Below, one piece after another: positions 1 through 7,111 of a DNA stretch of 8,243 nucleotides; position 1 is the first letter of the stretch, and each line of letters begins with the position of its first letter. A program made the position numbers and the translations under genes. The stretch comes from Gammaproteobacteria bacterium. Lineage in GTDB: Bacteria; Pseudomonadota; Gammaproteobacteria; SZUA-229. The stretch is from contig JAJRTD010000187.1 of NCBI GenBank assembly GCA_024278435.1, forward strand, positions 1 through 8,243, written 5' to 3'. The notes under the pieces were generated by a model. The model was not told the DNA's origin, did not search any database, and saw only the letters and a program-made list of their open reading frames with translations.

Positions 1-30
1 AAGATCCTTCGCTGCCGCTCAGGATGACAG
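1..30. repeat. Right arm of family-1 palindromic repeat, cut by window edge
   Basis: These 30 bases are identical to the right arm of a unit in the tandem array downstream of recN (2986-3015) and end in the terminal GGATGACAG. The matching left arm would lie outside the window. The identity stops at base 31, so this is a separate copy of the element, just upstream of nadK. Confidence 0.8.
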
Positions 31-73
31 TTCTCCTTTTGGCAATTTCCAGATTCAATGTTAGTGTACGCAA

Positions 74-961
74 ATGGATAACAGCAGCATGAAATTCAAA
101 ACCATCGGTGTCATCACCAAACCGGAGGCAGAATCTGTCAGAAAAACTCTGCTGGCTTTATTTACCTATTTAAAAAGCCGAAACTGCACCGTGCTGATTG
201 ATGAACATATCCCCGATGCCATCAATACCGACAGTTTCAAAAAAGCTGACCGTGAAACCATTGGCAAACAGTGCGACCTGGCGATCGTAGTGGGTGGCGA
301 CGGCACGATTCTAAACGCGGTGCGTTCCCTGTCGCACGCTCACGTTCCGCTGCTGGGCATCAATGTCGGTCGCCTGGGTTTCCTTGCCGACCTTTCACCG
401 GATGAACTGGAGCCGTCACTGGATGATATTCTTAACGGCTCCTACCGCGAGGAACAGCGCTTCCTGCTGGAAGCCAGGGTCTATCGTGATAATAAAGTGG
501 TATTTGAAGCCGATGCGTTTAATGACGTGGTGGTGCATATCCGTGACGTCGCCCGCATGATTGAATTTGAAACCCGCATCAATGACGAGTTTGTCAATCA
601 TCAGCGCGCCGATGGCATCGTCATTTCCACCCCGACCGGCTCTACCGCCTATGCACTGTCCGCCGGCGGCCCGATTTTGCACGCCACCCTGGATGCCATT
701 ACTCTGGTGCCGATTTCACCGCATACTCTCAGCAGCCGACCGCTGGTGGTGCATTCCGATTCGCAGATTGATGTACTGGTATGCAATACCAAGGAAGGCA
801 TTGCCCAGGCCACCTGTGACGGTCACCTGTCGGTGGACGTGCATGCAGGTGACCATATTAAAGTAAAACGCAAGGCCGATACCATCACCCTGCTGCACCC
901 GAAACAGCATAATTATTTTGAAATTTTGCGCGCCAAGCTGCACTGGAGTGAGCATAGCTAG
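74..961 (+). CDS. nadK: NAD kinase (ATP-dependent NAD+ 2'-phosphotransferase)
   Basis: Cytoplasmic enzyme that phosphorylates NAD+ to NADP+, the only route to NADP(H) in most bacteria. Seen in the 295-residue product: the GGDGT nucleotide-binding motif at residues 74-78, the substrate-binding AFNDVVVH segment around 148-155 (the family's N-E/D motif), and the glycine-rich TPTGSTAYALSAGGP motif at 186-200. The C-terminal LxHPKxxxYF segment is also typical. Length agrees with the family (about 290-300). Two starts are possible: ATG at 74, or ATG at 89 (MKFKTIGVI), which fits the family N-terminus slightly better. Neither has a clear Shine-Dalgarno, so the longer frame is given. It lies directly upstream of recN, as in E. 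coli and relatives. The promoter is not visible because a repeat arm occupies bases 1-30. Confidence 0.96.
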   Translation: MDNSSMKFKTIGVITKPEAESVRKTLLALFTYLKSRNCTVLIDEHIPDAINTDSFKKADRETIGKQCDLAIVVGGDGTILNAVRSLSHAHVPLLGINVGRLGFLADLSPDELEPSLDDILNGSYREEQRFLLEARVYRDNKVVFEADAFNDVVVHIRDVARMIEFETRINDEFVNHQRADGIVISTPTGSTAYALSAGGPILHATLDAITLVPISPHTLSSRPLVVHSDSQIDVLVCNTKEGIAQATCDGHLSVDVHAGDHIKVKRKADTITLLHPKQHNYFEILRAKLHWSEHS

Positions 962-1078
962 AAGTAGTTTGCAGTTATCAGTTGGCAGTTTTAAGTAAAA
1001 ACTAAAAACCAGGGGTTACTTAACACTTCCGGCTTATAACTGCCCGCTGACAACTAATAACTGCCAACTTTTTTAAAA
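962..1078. repeat. Repeat-rich nadK-recN spacer with inverted repeats
   Basis: GTTGGCAGTT (981-990) is a perfect inverted repeat of AACTGCCAAC (1059-1068). GCAGTTAT (971-978) is complementary to ATAACTGC at 1036-1043 and again at 1056-1063. The spacer is therefore built from shuffled copies of one short AACTGCC-type motif. A T6 run follows the right arm and runs into the recN start. The 68-base loop argues against a standard terminator. I see no LexA-type CTGT-N8-ACAG site. Confidence 0.6.
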
Positions 1079-2767
1079 ATGCTAAAACATCTATACATCA
1101 GAAACTTTGCCATTATCGATGAACTGGAACTGGACTTTAATGCAGGCATGACCGCGCTCACCGGTGAAACCGGTGCCGGTAAGTCCATATTGCTCGGTGC
1201 CCTCAACCTGGTTCTGGGCGACCGTGCGGACAACGACAGCATCAAACAGGGAAACGACTTCGCTGAAATTGTCGCCGAGTTTGATATACAGCAACTGGAT
1301 GATGTTTCCGGCTGGCTGGTTTCGCAGGAGCTGAACGCCGATGGCGAATGCATGCTGCGCCGCCGTATTTCCCGCGACGGCCGCTCGCGTGCCTATATCA
1401 ACAGCACCCCGGTCAATCTGCAGCTGATTCGTGAACTGGCGGAAATGCTGATCGATATTCACGGCCAGCACGAGCACCAGTCTATGATGAAAACTGCCGT
1501 GCAACGCCAGCTGCTGGATGATTACGCCCGCCACTCGCCCCTGCTGGAAGCGGTAAGCAATCTTTATGTGGAATTAAAACTGGTTGAAGAACAGCTGCAG
1601 CACCTGCAGCAAAGCAGCAAGGAACAGAATGACCGGCTGGATCTGTTGCGCTTCCAGACCAGTGAGCTCGACGCCCTGGCACTGGAGGAAAACGAATACC
1701 AGTTACTCGACAGCCAGCACAAACGGCTGGCCAATGCCGAAAAGCTGCAGACCACGGTGGCCAGTGCCATAGCCGCCTTAAGCGAAGATGAAAACAGCAA
1801 TGTGCAGTCGGCCATTTCACACATTATTCATTCACTGGGCGACATCAGCGAAATTGATAACAAGCTGCTCCCGGTCACCGAAATGCTGCAGGATGCCCTG
1901 ATCCAGGTTGATGAAAGCATCTCCCTGCTGCAAAGTTATCGCGACGACATTGATCTTGATCCGGCGCAACTTGCCCGTACCGAACAGCGCATACAGGACA
2001 TTCTTGACCTTGCACGCAAGCACCGGGTTGAAGCAGAGGAACTGCCTGCCCTGCATGAAAAACTGCAACAGGAACTGGATAACATCGATCATGCCGATGA
2101 ACTGCTGGAGCAGCTGGGCCACCAGCAACAACAGCTGGAACAGAATTATCTAAACGCCTGCGAAAAACTTTCCGTCAGCCGCAAAAAAGCCGCGCTAACA
2201 CTCAACAGGAAAATCACCAGATCCATGCACAACCTGGGCATGAGTGGCGGCAAGTTTGAGATCAGCATTAAACCCGCCGGCAATAAACGTTCCGCCTATG
2301 GCCTCGACCAGATTGAATTTACCGTCACCGCAAATGCCGGCCAGCCATGCAAGCCCATTGCCCGGGTTGCTTCCGGCGGCGAACTGGCGCGTATCAGCCT
2401 GGCCATCCAGATGATTATCGCCAACAACAGCAAGATCCCTTCCCTTATCTTTGATGAAGTCGACAGCGGTGTCGGTGGCGGCATTGCCGAAATCGTCGGC
2501 CAGCATTTACGCACACTGGGTAGCGCCAGCAGAGACCGGGCAAACCAGGTCATCTGCATCACTCACCTGCCGCAGGTCGCCTCGCAGGCACACAACCATC
2601 TGCGCGTTGAAAAACAGACTCAGAAAAAACAGACCCGCAGCACGGTTGTTACCCTGGACAAGGAACAGCGTCGCCAGGAAATTGCCCGCATGTTAAGCGG
2701 TGTTGAAATTACCGAGCAGTCGCTGGCGCATGCCGATGAGATGTTAAGCCGGGCTGAGTCGACTTAA
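1079..2767 (+). CDS. recN: DNA repair protein RecN (SMC-like ATPase)
   Basis: Cytoplasmic SMC-family ATPase that acts at DNA double-strand breaks, helping bring ends or sister chromatids together for RecA-dependent repair. The 562-residue product has every expected part in order: Walker A GETGAGKS at 29-36, the GQHEHQ segment at 129-134, and a long glutamine/leucine-rich coiled-coil region at about 160-370. Then come the ABC signature ASGGELARISLA at 431-442, Walker B LIFDE at 456-460, and the ITHLPQVA switch region at 494-501. Length is close to E. coli RecN (about 553). The start is fixed by the family N-terminus (xLxxLxIxNFAIxxxLE). No Shine-Dalgarno is visible ahead of the ATG; the upstream bases are a T/A run ending a repeat. 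A LexA box, present in E. coli, is not seen here. Confidence 0.97.
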   Translation: MLKHLYIRNFAIIDELELDFNAGMTALTGETGAGKSILLGALNLVLGDRADNDSIKQGNDFAEIVAEFDIQQLDDVSGWLVSQELNADGECMLRRRISRDGRSRAYINSTPVNLQLIRELAEMLIDIHGQHEHQSMMKTAVQRQLLDDYARHSPLLEAVSNLYVELKLVEEQLQHLQQSSKEQNDRLDLLRFQTSELDALALEENEYQLLDSQHKRLANAEKLQTTVASAIAALSEDENSNVQSAISHIIHSLGDISEIDNKLLPVTEMLQDALIQVDESISLLQSYRDDIDLDPAQLARTEQRIQDILDLARKHRVEAEELPALHEKLQQELDNIDHADELLEQLGHQQQQLEQNYLNACEKLSVSRKKAALTLNRKITRSMHNLGMSGGKFEISIKPAGNKRSAYGLDQIEFTVTANAGQPCKPIARVASGGELARISLAIQMIIANNSKIPSLIFDEVDSGVGGGIAEIVGQHLRTLGSASRDRANQVICITHLPQVASQAHNHLRVEKQTQKKQTRSTVVTLDKEQRRQEIARMLSGVEITEQSLAHADEMLSRAEST

Positions 2768-2792
2768 AAACGTTAAAAGCGATTTACCTCAG
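2765..2792 (+). repeat. Family-2 repeat fragment after recN
   Basis: Starting at the recN stop codon, this stretch matches 8101-8128 at 25 of 28 positions, including the shared core TTAAAAGCGATT. It touches the left edge of the tandem array. The same core recurs in reverse orientation at 3943-3959. Confidence 0.6.
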
Positions 2793-2797
2793 ATTAT

Positions 2798-3272
2798 TGT
2801 CATCCAGAATGTAGCGCAACGAAATGAAGGATCTTTCCGTATTTAAGCGGGGTAGAAAATGATCCTTCGCTACCGCTCAGGATGACAGTGTCTGTCGCTG
2901 ATAAACCTGGATGTTTTTACTACTGTCATCCAGAATGTAGCGCAGCGAAATGAAGGATCTTTCCGTATTCAGGCAACGGCTGAACAAGATCCTTCGCTGC
3001 CGCTCAGGATGACAGTGTCTGTCGCTGATAAACCTGGATGTTTTTACTATTGTCATCCAGAATGTAGCGCAGCGAAATGAAGGATCTTTCCGTATTTAAG
3101 CGAGGTAGAAAAAGATCCTTCGCTACCGCTCAGGATGGCAGTGTCTGTCGCTGATAAACCTGGATGTTTTTACTATTGTCATCCAGAATGTAGCGCAGCG
3201 AAATGAAGGATCTTTCCGTATTCAGGCGACGGTTGAACAAGATCCTTCGCTGCCGCTCAGGATGACAGTGTC
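2798..3272. repeat. Tandem array of four 126-127 bp palindromic units (A-B-A-B)
   Basis: Units begin at TGTCATCC at 2798, 2924, 3051 and 3177, giving periods of 126, 127 and 126. Each unit is a 90-91 bp imperfect palindrome followed by a 36 bp linker; the fourth unit keeps only the first five linker bases. Ends are TGTCATCC and GGATGACA (GGATGGCA in unit 3). Each unit also has an inner inverted repeat, perfect over 10 bp in unit 2: GAAGGATCTT at 2952-2961 with AAGATCCTTC at 2986-2995. The central loops fall into two types: units 1 and 3 share one (TATTTAAGCG, then CTACCGCTC) and units 2 and 4 the other (TATTCAGGC, then CTGCCGCTC). This means a two-unit block of 253 bp was duplicated. No protein is encoded. 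Confidence 0.93.
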
Positions 3273-3531
3273 CGGCTGTATTGTCTGAAAACACCCGCAT
3301 TTATCTGTGTTCAACGGATGGTTATTATTGTCATCCAGACAGAGTTTTTCTCTGCGCCTCCGCGGTAAAAATTTTTTTCAGCTTTTTAAAGACGCGCCGT
3401 TACACAGCACAAAAGAATAACTTTAGTGTACAACTTTCTTTCCAACCGCTTATTGCAAGCGACCAGAAATATTCTACAGATTTATAACCCGGTTATGAAC
3501 AACCGGATCATAAAGGTACGACGTAAAGGTA
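3273..3531. other. Gene-free spacer with degraded repeats
   Basis: Continuing from the array, this stretch holds a short fifth copy of the family-1 left end (ATTGTCATCCAGA at about 3327-3339). It is joined to a minus-strand family-2 fragment (3338-3390: ACCGCGGAG, then GCGCAGAG, when read in reverse). A small hairpin CCGGTT/AACCGG lies at 3489-3506 and a direct repeat TAAAGGTAC at 3511-3519 and 3524-3532. The hairpin could weakly end cspA transcription, but no U-run follows it on the minus strand. No supportable gene. Confidence 0.6.
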
Positions 3532-3741
3532 CTAGCAGGGTGAGACGTCTTCCGCCTGGAATCCTTTATCGCTTTTAACAACGGTAAACTCAACCTGTTG
3601 GCCGTCAGCTAAAGATTTGTATCCATCACCGCGTATTTGATTGAAGTGCACAAATACATCTTCACCATCTTGTCTTTCAATAAAACCAAATCCTTTAGAA
3701 TTATTAAACCATTTAACAGTACCAGTTTCACGATCAGCCAT
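3532..3741 (-). CDS. Cold-shock domain protein (CspA family)
   Basis: Small cytoplasmic single-stranded nucleic-acid-binding protein; family members act as RNA chaperones that melt mRNA structure, often during cold stress. The 69-residue product is one cold-shock domain with RNP-1 KGFGFI at residues 16-21 and RNP-2 VFVHF at 29-33, plus the conserved GTVKWFN near the start and GDGYKSL in the middle. The ATG at 3741 is chosen because GGAG lies five bases upstream; an in-frame ATG at 3762 would add seven residues but lacks a good ribosome site. It has its own candidate promoter and sits apart from the operon at 3978-7213. Which paralogue (cspA, cspC, cspD or another) cannot be decided. Confidence 0.95.
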   Translation of the reverse strand: MADRETGTVKWFNNSKGFGFIERQDGEDVFVHFNQIRGDGYKSLADGQQVEFTVVKSDKGFQAEDVSPC

Positions 3742-3779
3742 TACAGCTCCATTTTTGTTCATTTAAATAGAAATTCCAT

Positions 3780-3807
3780 TCTATATCAGCATTATTAAAG
3801 AAAACAA
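3780..3807 (-). promoter_or_regulatory. Candidate sigma-70 promoter for the cold-shock gene
   Basis: Read on the minus strand: TTGTTT (3807-3802), a 16-base spacer, then TATAGA (3785-3780) preceded by TG one base upstream, an extended -10 arrangement. The predicted transcript start would give a leader of only about 30 bases before the ATG at 3741, much shorter than the long cold-sensing leader of E. coli cspA. The region is very AT-rich, so a chance match is possible. Confidence 0.5.
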
Positions 3808-3911
3808 TAAAAACTTTATAATTTTTTAAATTAGAATATTAATGTAAGTTAATGTTGTTATTACAAATATAGCCGTGAACGCGGAGGAAGAACACTATGC
3901 ACAGCGTACAT

Positions 3912-3948
3912 AAAAAACGAAAAACTTTCACCGCGGAGAAGCGGTGAA
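3912..3948 (-). terminator. Rho-independent terminator of the yceD-to-VOC operon
   Basis: On the minus strand a perfect 8-bp stem TTCACCGC/GCGGTGAA (3948-3941 with 3934-3927) with a 6-base loop is followed by AGTTTTTCGTTTTTT. It lies 29 bases past the stop codon of the VOC-fold gene. The stem is made of family-2 repeat sequence: GGTGAATCGCTTTTAAA at 3943-3959 is the exact complement of 8108-8124. Confidence 0.7.
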
Positions 3949-3977
3949 TCGCTTTTAAAATCCCCAGTTTCTACAAA

Positions 3978-4364
3978 TCAGTTTTTCTGGCCGACCACAA
4001 TGGTATTCCCTTCAGGGTCACTGAGGCTGAATTCCTGCATCCGGTAATCAGTTATTTTTATATCAGAAACCGCGCCGGAAAGATCTTTATGTTTTGCATT
4101 AATAAACTGATACAGATCATTGATATTATTAACAAAGAAATAAATATCGATAGTGGAATTTCTGCAGGCTGGCAACTCACTTTCCGTCGTTTCAGTCGCC
4201 TGCAGCATCAGCGTTGTTTCTGCATTCATCAGGTGCAACCAGCACAAGCGGCCGTTCGACTCACGCTTATTGACAATAACAAACTGGAATAACTGCTGGT
4301 AGAAATCACTGGTCGCTTCGATCGAGCGACAGTTTAAAACCGGGATTGCGCCAAGAATAGCCAT
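3978..4364 (-). CDS. VOC superfamily (glyoxalase/bleomycin-resistance fold) protein
   Basis: The 128-residue product looks like a two-module vicinal-oxygen-chelate protein: an N-terminal beta-alpha unit (IPVLNCRSIEATSDFYQQLF, residues 7-26), a second module starting at TIDIYFFV (71-78), and the typical ending QEFSLSDPEGNTI (110-122). This fold includes glyoxalase I, extradiol dioxygenases and drug-binding proteins, so substrate cannot be inferred. E111 lies where the family often has a metal ligand, but no histidine is visible in the first strand. It may be metal-free and binding-only, like bleomycin-resistance proteins. It begins 36 bases after the fabH stop on the same strand and ends just before a terminator, so it is probably the last gene of the operon. 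Ribosome site is weak (GAGTG). Confidence 0.8.
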   Translation of the reverse strand: MAILGAIPVLNCRSIEATSDFYQQLFQFVIVNKRESNGRLCWLHLMNAETTLMLQATETTESELPACRNSTIDIYFFVNNINDLYQFINAKHKDLSGAVSDIKITDYRMQEFSLSDPEGNTIVVGQKN

Positions 4365-4400
4365 TACACACTCACTAAAGATTAATGTAAAACTGCTTTC

Positions 4401-5369
4401 CTAGTATTTAATGAGAGCCGAGCCCCAGGTAAAACCGCCACCGAAAGCTTCCAGCAACAGGATCTCACCGCGTTTGATTCTACCGTCACGTACCGCAGTA
4501 TCCAGGGCAAGCGGCACCGAGGCCGCCGAGGTATTGCCGTGCTTGTCGACAGTCACCACCACGTGGTCGGTTGATACTTTCAGTTTTTTGGCGGTGGCAT
4601 TAATAATGCGGATATTGGCCTGGTGCGGCACCAGCCAGTCGACATCGGACTTTTGCATATTATTTGCCGCCAGGGTTTCATCGACAATACGGCCCAGGGT
4701 GTTAACCGCCATTTTGAATACTTCATTGCCTTTCATCTGGATACCGCCGGCACCTTCCAGTATCTGGTCAGAACCGGTTGATACACCGTAGTTAACGGTC
4801 AGCAGGTTCTCGTAGGCGCCATCGGCATGCAAATGGGTGGACAGTATGCCCGGCTCGTTACTCTGCTCCAGGATCACGGCGCCGGCACCGTCACCGAACA
4901 ATACACAGGTATTGCGGTCGGTCCAGTCAACAATACGGGACAGGGTTTCAGCGCCGACAACCAGGGCGCATCTGGCCGAGCCGGATGCCATGAATTTTTC
5001 AGCAATGCCCAGCGCATAAACAAAGCCGGTACATACCGCCTGTACATCGAAGGCGGCGCAGCCATGAATATCCAGGCGCTGCTGCAATAAACAGGCGGTG
5101 CTGGGGAAAACCCGGTCCGGTGTGGTGGTGGCAACGATAATCAGGTCGATATCGTCCTTGCTTTTGCCGGCAGCCTGCATGGCGTTAATCGCTGCCTGCT
5201 CGGCCAGGTCTACGGTGTACTGCCCGTCGGCCGCAATGTGGCGTTCCTTGATACCGGTACGCGACTGGATCCACTCATCGGTGGTATCCACCATGGTTTC
5301 AATTTCGGCATTGGTCAGGGTTTTTTCAGGCAGGTAACTGCCGGTACCGGCTATTCTTGCGTAACTCAT
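4401..5369 (-). CDS. fabH: Beta-ketoacyl-ACP synthase III (KAS III)
   Basis: Starts type II fatty-acid synthesis by condensing acetyl-CoA (or another acyl-CoA) with malonyl-ACP in the cytoplasm. The 322-residue product carries the full Cys-His-Asn triad: C113 in AVCTGF, H249 in PHQANIRI and N279 in [10 protein letters not shown]. It also has the [14 protein letters not shown] segment near residue 31 and the C-terminal [13 protein letters not shown]. The ATG at 5369 is preferred over an upstream in-frame start at 5414: it gives the family N-terminus ([15 protein letters not shown]), has GGAG eight bases upstream, and overlaps the plsX stop as ATGA, indicating translational coupling. In most relatives fabD, fabG and acpP follow; here they do not. 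Confidence 0.97.
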   Translation of the reverse strand: MSYARIAGTGSYLPEKTLTNAEIETMVDTTDEWIQSRTGIKERHIAADGQYTVDLAEQAAINAMQAAGKSKDDIDLIIVATTTPDRVFPSTACLLQQRLDIHGCAAFDVQAVCTGFVYALGIAEKFMASGSARCALVVGAETLSRIVDWTDRNTCVLFGDGAGAVILEQSNEPGILSTHLHADGAYENLLTVNYGVSTGSDQILEGAGGIQMKGNEVFKMAVNTLGRIVDETLAANNMQKSDVDWLVPHQANIRIINATAKKLKVSTDHVVVTVDKHGNTSAASVPLALDTAVRDGRIKRGEILLLEAFGGGFTWGSALIKY

Positions 5370-6394
5370 GCCTGCGTCTCCACTTGTGCTTTCTCCAACA
5401 GGGGTTCCATGCACTCACGAATATGCTCCGGCACAGATTTTTCAATCTCCAGCAGGGCTATTTCAATTGCATTGGCATAACTTAACACATCGGCCCCGCC
5501 GTGACTTTTAATCACAATGCCATTCAGCCCCAGCATGGAGGCACCGTTATAACGCCGTGGATCCACGCGTTTTTTAAAGCGGTTCAGCACCGGCCAGGCA
5601 ATCATGCCTGCCAGCTTTGTCAGCAATGAACGGTTAAACTCTTCGCGCATCATGGTGGCAATCATTTTCGCCACCCCTTCCATGGTCTTTAGCGAAATAT
5701 TGCCGACAAAGCCGTCACAGACAACCACATCGACCTTATCGGTATAGATATCATCGCCTTCAACATAACCGATGTAATTAACCGGCGCGGTTTTTATCAG
5801 CTCGTTGGCCTGCTTGACCTGGGCATTGCCCTTGCCGTCTTCAGAACCGATATTTAACAGCCCGACCCTGGGCTCGCGGGTGTTATCTACCGCCTCTGCC
5901 AGCACCGAACCCATTACCGCAAACTGGAACAGGTGCTCGGCACTGCTGTCCACATTGGCGCCGAGATCAAGCATATGGGTGTGGCCGCCAAAGGAAGGAA
6001 TGGTTGTGCAGATCGCCGGGCGGTCTATGCCTTTAATGGTTTTTAGAACGAACTTGGCCGTTGCCATCAGGGCACCGGTGTTGCCGGCACTGACAGTCGC
6101 CTGGGCATGACCTTCCTTTACCAGGTTGATGGCCACGCGCATGGAGGAATCTTTCTTTTTGCGCACGGCATGACGCGGATCTTCATGCATCTCGACAACT
6201 TCAGAAGCATGCTTGATTTCAAAATATCTATCCAGATCGATAGCCTGGGATTTTGCGCTGTCACGCAGAACAGCCTCATCACCAACCAGAATGATTTGAA
6301 GGTCACGATTTTTTTTTGCTACATGAACCGCAGCAGGGAGAACGACTTCAGGACCGAAGTCACCACCCATGGCATCTAAAGCAATTGTCGCCAT
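5366..6394 (-). CDS. plsX: Phosphate acyltransferase PlsX (acyl-ACP:phosphate)
   Basis: Peripheral membrane enzyme that converts acyl-ACP and phosphate to acyl-phosphate, the acyl donor that PlsY uses to make lysophosphatidic acid. The 342-residue product has the conserved opening [14 protein letters not shown] (3-16), [14 protein letters not shown] (102-115), DLGANVD (143-149), [15 protein letters not shown] (226-240) and [14 protein letters not shown] (297-310). Length is normal. ATG at 6394 is chosen because it places [11 protein letters not shown] at the N-terminus; a TTG at 6403 would add only three residues. No good Shine-Dalgarno is visible; the region where one would sit is the arm of a 12-bp inverted repeat. 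It lies between rpmF and fabH as in most gammaproteobacteria. Confidence 0.97.
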   Translation of the reverse strand: MATIALDAMGGDFGPEVVLPAAVHVAKKNRDLQIILVGDEAVLRDSAKSQAIDLDRYFEIKHASEVVEMHEDPRHAVRKKKDSSMRVAINLVKEGHAQATVSAGNTGALMATAKFVLKTIKGIDRPAICTTIPSFGGHTHMLDLGANVDSSAEHLFQFAVMGSVLAEAVDNTREPRVGLLNIGSEDGKGNAQVKQANELIKTAPVNYIGYVEGDDIYTDKVDVVVCDGFVGNISLKTMEGVAKMIATMMREEFNRSLLTKLAGMIAWPVLNRFKKRVDPRRYNGASMLGLNGIVIKSHGGADVLSYANAIEIALLEIEKSVPEHIRECMEPLLEKAQVETQA

Positions 6395-6403
6395 AATAAG
6401 CAA

Positions 6404-6452
6404 CAGCCATCAACAACAGATGCTGTAAACAGGCACCCGCTGTTGATGGCTG
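6404..6452 (-). promoter_or_regulatory. Hairpin in the rpmF-plsX spacer
   Basis: CAGCCATCAACA (6404-6415) and TGTTGATGGCTG (6441-6452) form a perfect 12-bp inverted repeat with a 25-base loop, which itself holds ACAG-ATG-CTGT. No U-run follows on the minus strand, so it is not a typical terminator. It starts just after the rpmF stop codon, and its downstream arm ends nine bases before the plsX ATG, covering the expected ribosome-binding region. Plausible roles, by inference, are masking plsX translation or protecting the rpmF mRNA 3' end. Confidence 0.65.
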
Positions 6453-6458
6453 AGGATA

Positions 6459-6647
6459 TTAATCTTCGAATGCGTCGCCGGTATTAACGACTTTACGACC
6501 TTTATAATAGCCGTCAGCAGTCACATGATGACGGTAGTGGGTTTCACCTGATGTAGGGTCAACGGATAAAGTTGCGCCACCAATAGCATCATGTGAACGA
6601 CGCATGCCGCGTTTTGAACGTGATTTTCTGCTCTTTTGAACTGCCAC
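6459..6647 (-). CDS. rpmF: 50S ribosomal protein L32 (bL32)
   Basis: Small basic protein of the large ribosomal subunit. The 62-residue product begins [21 protein letters not shown] and contains [26 protein letters not shown], which is diagnostic for bacterial L32 of the gammaproteobacterial type without zinc-binding cysteines. The start is GTG, not ATG, with a strong AGGAG six bases upstream (6658-6654). It sits between yceD and plsX, the classic arrangement that ties ribosome and lipid synthesis into one transcript. The acidic tail [10 protein letters not shown] is a little longer than in E. coli (57 residues). Confidence 0.97.
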   Translation of the reverse strand: MAVQKSRKSRSKRGMRRSHDAIGGATLSVDPTSGETHYRHHVTADGYYKGRKVVNTGDAFED

Positions 6648-6672
6648 GGAAATCTCCTAAAACTTGTTATTC

Positions 6673-6688
6673 AAGGTTAATTAACCTT
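6673..6688. repeat. Perfect 16-bp palindrome over the yceD stop codon
   Basis: AAGGTTAATTAACCTT is self-complementary over all 16 bases and includes the yceD TAA stop. As RNA it could form a 6-bp stem with an AATT loop, ahead of the rpmF ribosome site. It could also be a protein-binding site; no known operator is recognised. Confidence 0.55.
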
Positions 6689-7111
6689 ATTACTTAAATC
6701 ATCTTTTAAGGCTTTTAAAGCAGCAAACGGATGGGATGCTTCTTTATCGGCCTTTATCTTCTTCTGCTGCTCTGCCATAAAGTCTGAACACTCACCTTTA
6801 TGCGCGGTAACCATCGGCAAACATAACAACAATTCATCTTCGATCAGATCGATGATGGATTGTTCCTCTCCTTCAAGCAATAAAGGTTCCAGTTCCTCAG
6901 GCAGTAATTCCAGCTCTTCTTCACTGTGCACCAGTGCGAACTTGAATTTGCCTGTCACCTCGATATGCATGGGTTCCAGACAGCGCTGACATTCAACCAG
7001 CAGCTTCGCAGACACTTTTGCCCGTAAACAGGCAAAACCGACACACTGGCCGAACTCGAGTTTTGCCGAAACAACACCCTCGTCGTTCAGCAACGCCTCG
7101 CTTAAACGCAC
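6677..7111 (-). CDS. yceD: YceD / DUF177 family protein, main reading frame downstream of an in-frame stop
   Basis: DUF177 proteins are small, acidic and cytoplasmic; the family is linked to large-subunit rRNA accumulation, and the gene is conserved next to rpmF. Seen here: ECQRCLEP (residues 54-61 of this frame), the acidic stretch EEELELLPEELEP, the DLIEDELLLCLPMVTAH segment, and the C-terminal HPFAALKALKDDL. The open frame from GTG at 7111 gives 144 residues, about 30 fewer than usual. Family sequence continues upstream without a frame change (LNRTIEGEYPLSTF) up to a TAA at 7156-7154, and beyond it. The GTG has no ribosome site, so it may not be the true start. The gene is either disrupted, restarted internally, or carries a base error. 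Confidence 0.85.
   Translation of the reverse strand: MRLSEALLNDEGVVSAKLEFGQCVGFACLRAKVSAKLLVECQRCLEPMHIEVTGKFKFALVHSEEELELLPEELEPLLLEGEEQSIIDLIEDELLLCLPMVTAHKGECSDFMAEQQKKIKADKEASHPFAALKALKDDLSNKVN

Noticed and set aside
962..1078. Terminator after nadK
   Set aside because: The inverted repeat followed by T6 has a 68-base loop and ends at the recN start codon; it looks like repeat debris, not a compact terminator.
2798..3272. CRISPR-like periodic repeats
   Set aside because: The whole 126-127 bp unit repeats, including what would be the spacers; units are long imperfect palindromes and no cas genes are present.
2798..3272. Insertion sequence
   Set aside because: No transposase frame and no clear target-site duplication; at most a non-autonomous repeat. 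A MITE origin is possible but cannot be shown from this window.
3281..3487. 68-codon plus-strand open frame
   Set aside because: It runs through degraded family-1 and family-2 repeat pieces, has no ribosome site and resembles no known protein.
4401..6394. Long open frames on the opposite strand and other frames inside nadK, recN, fabH, plsX and maf
   Set aside because: They are shadows of strongly identified genes and match no family.
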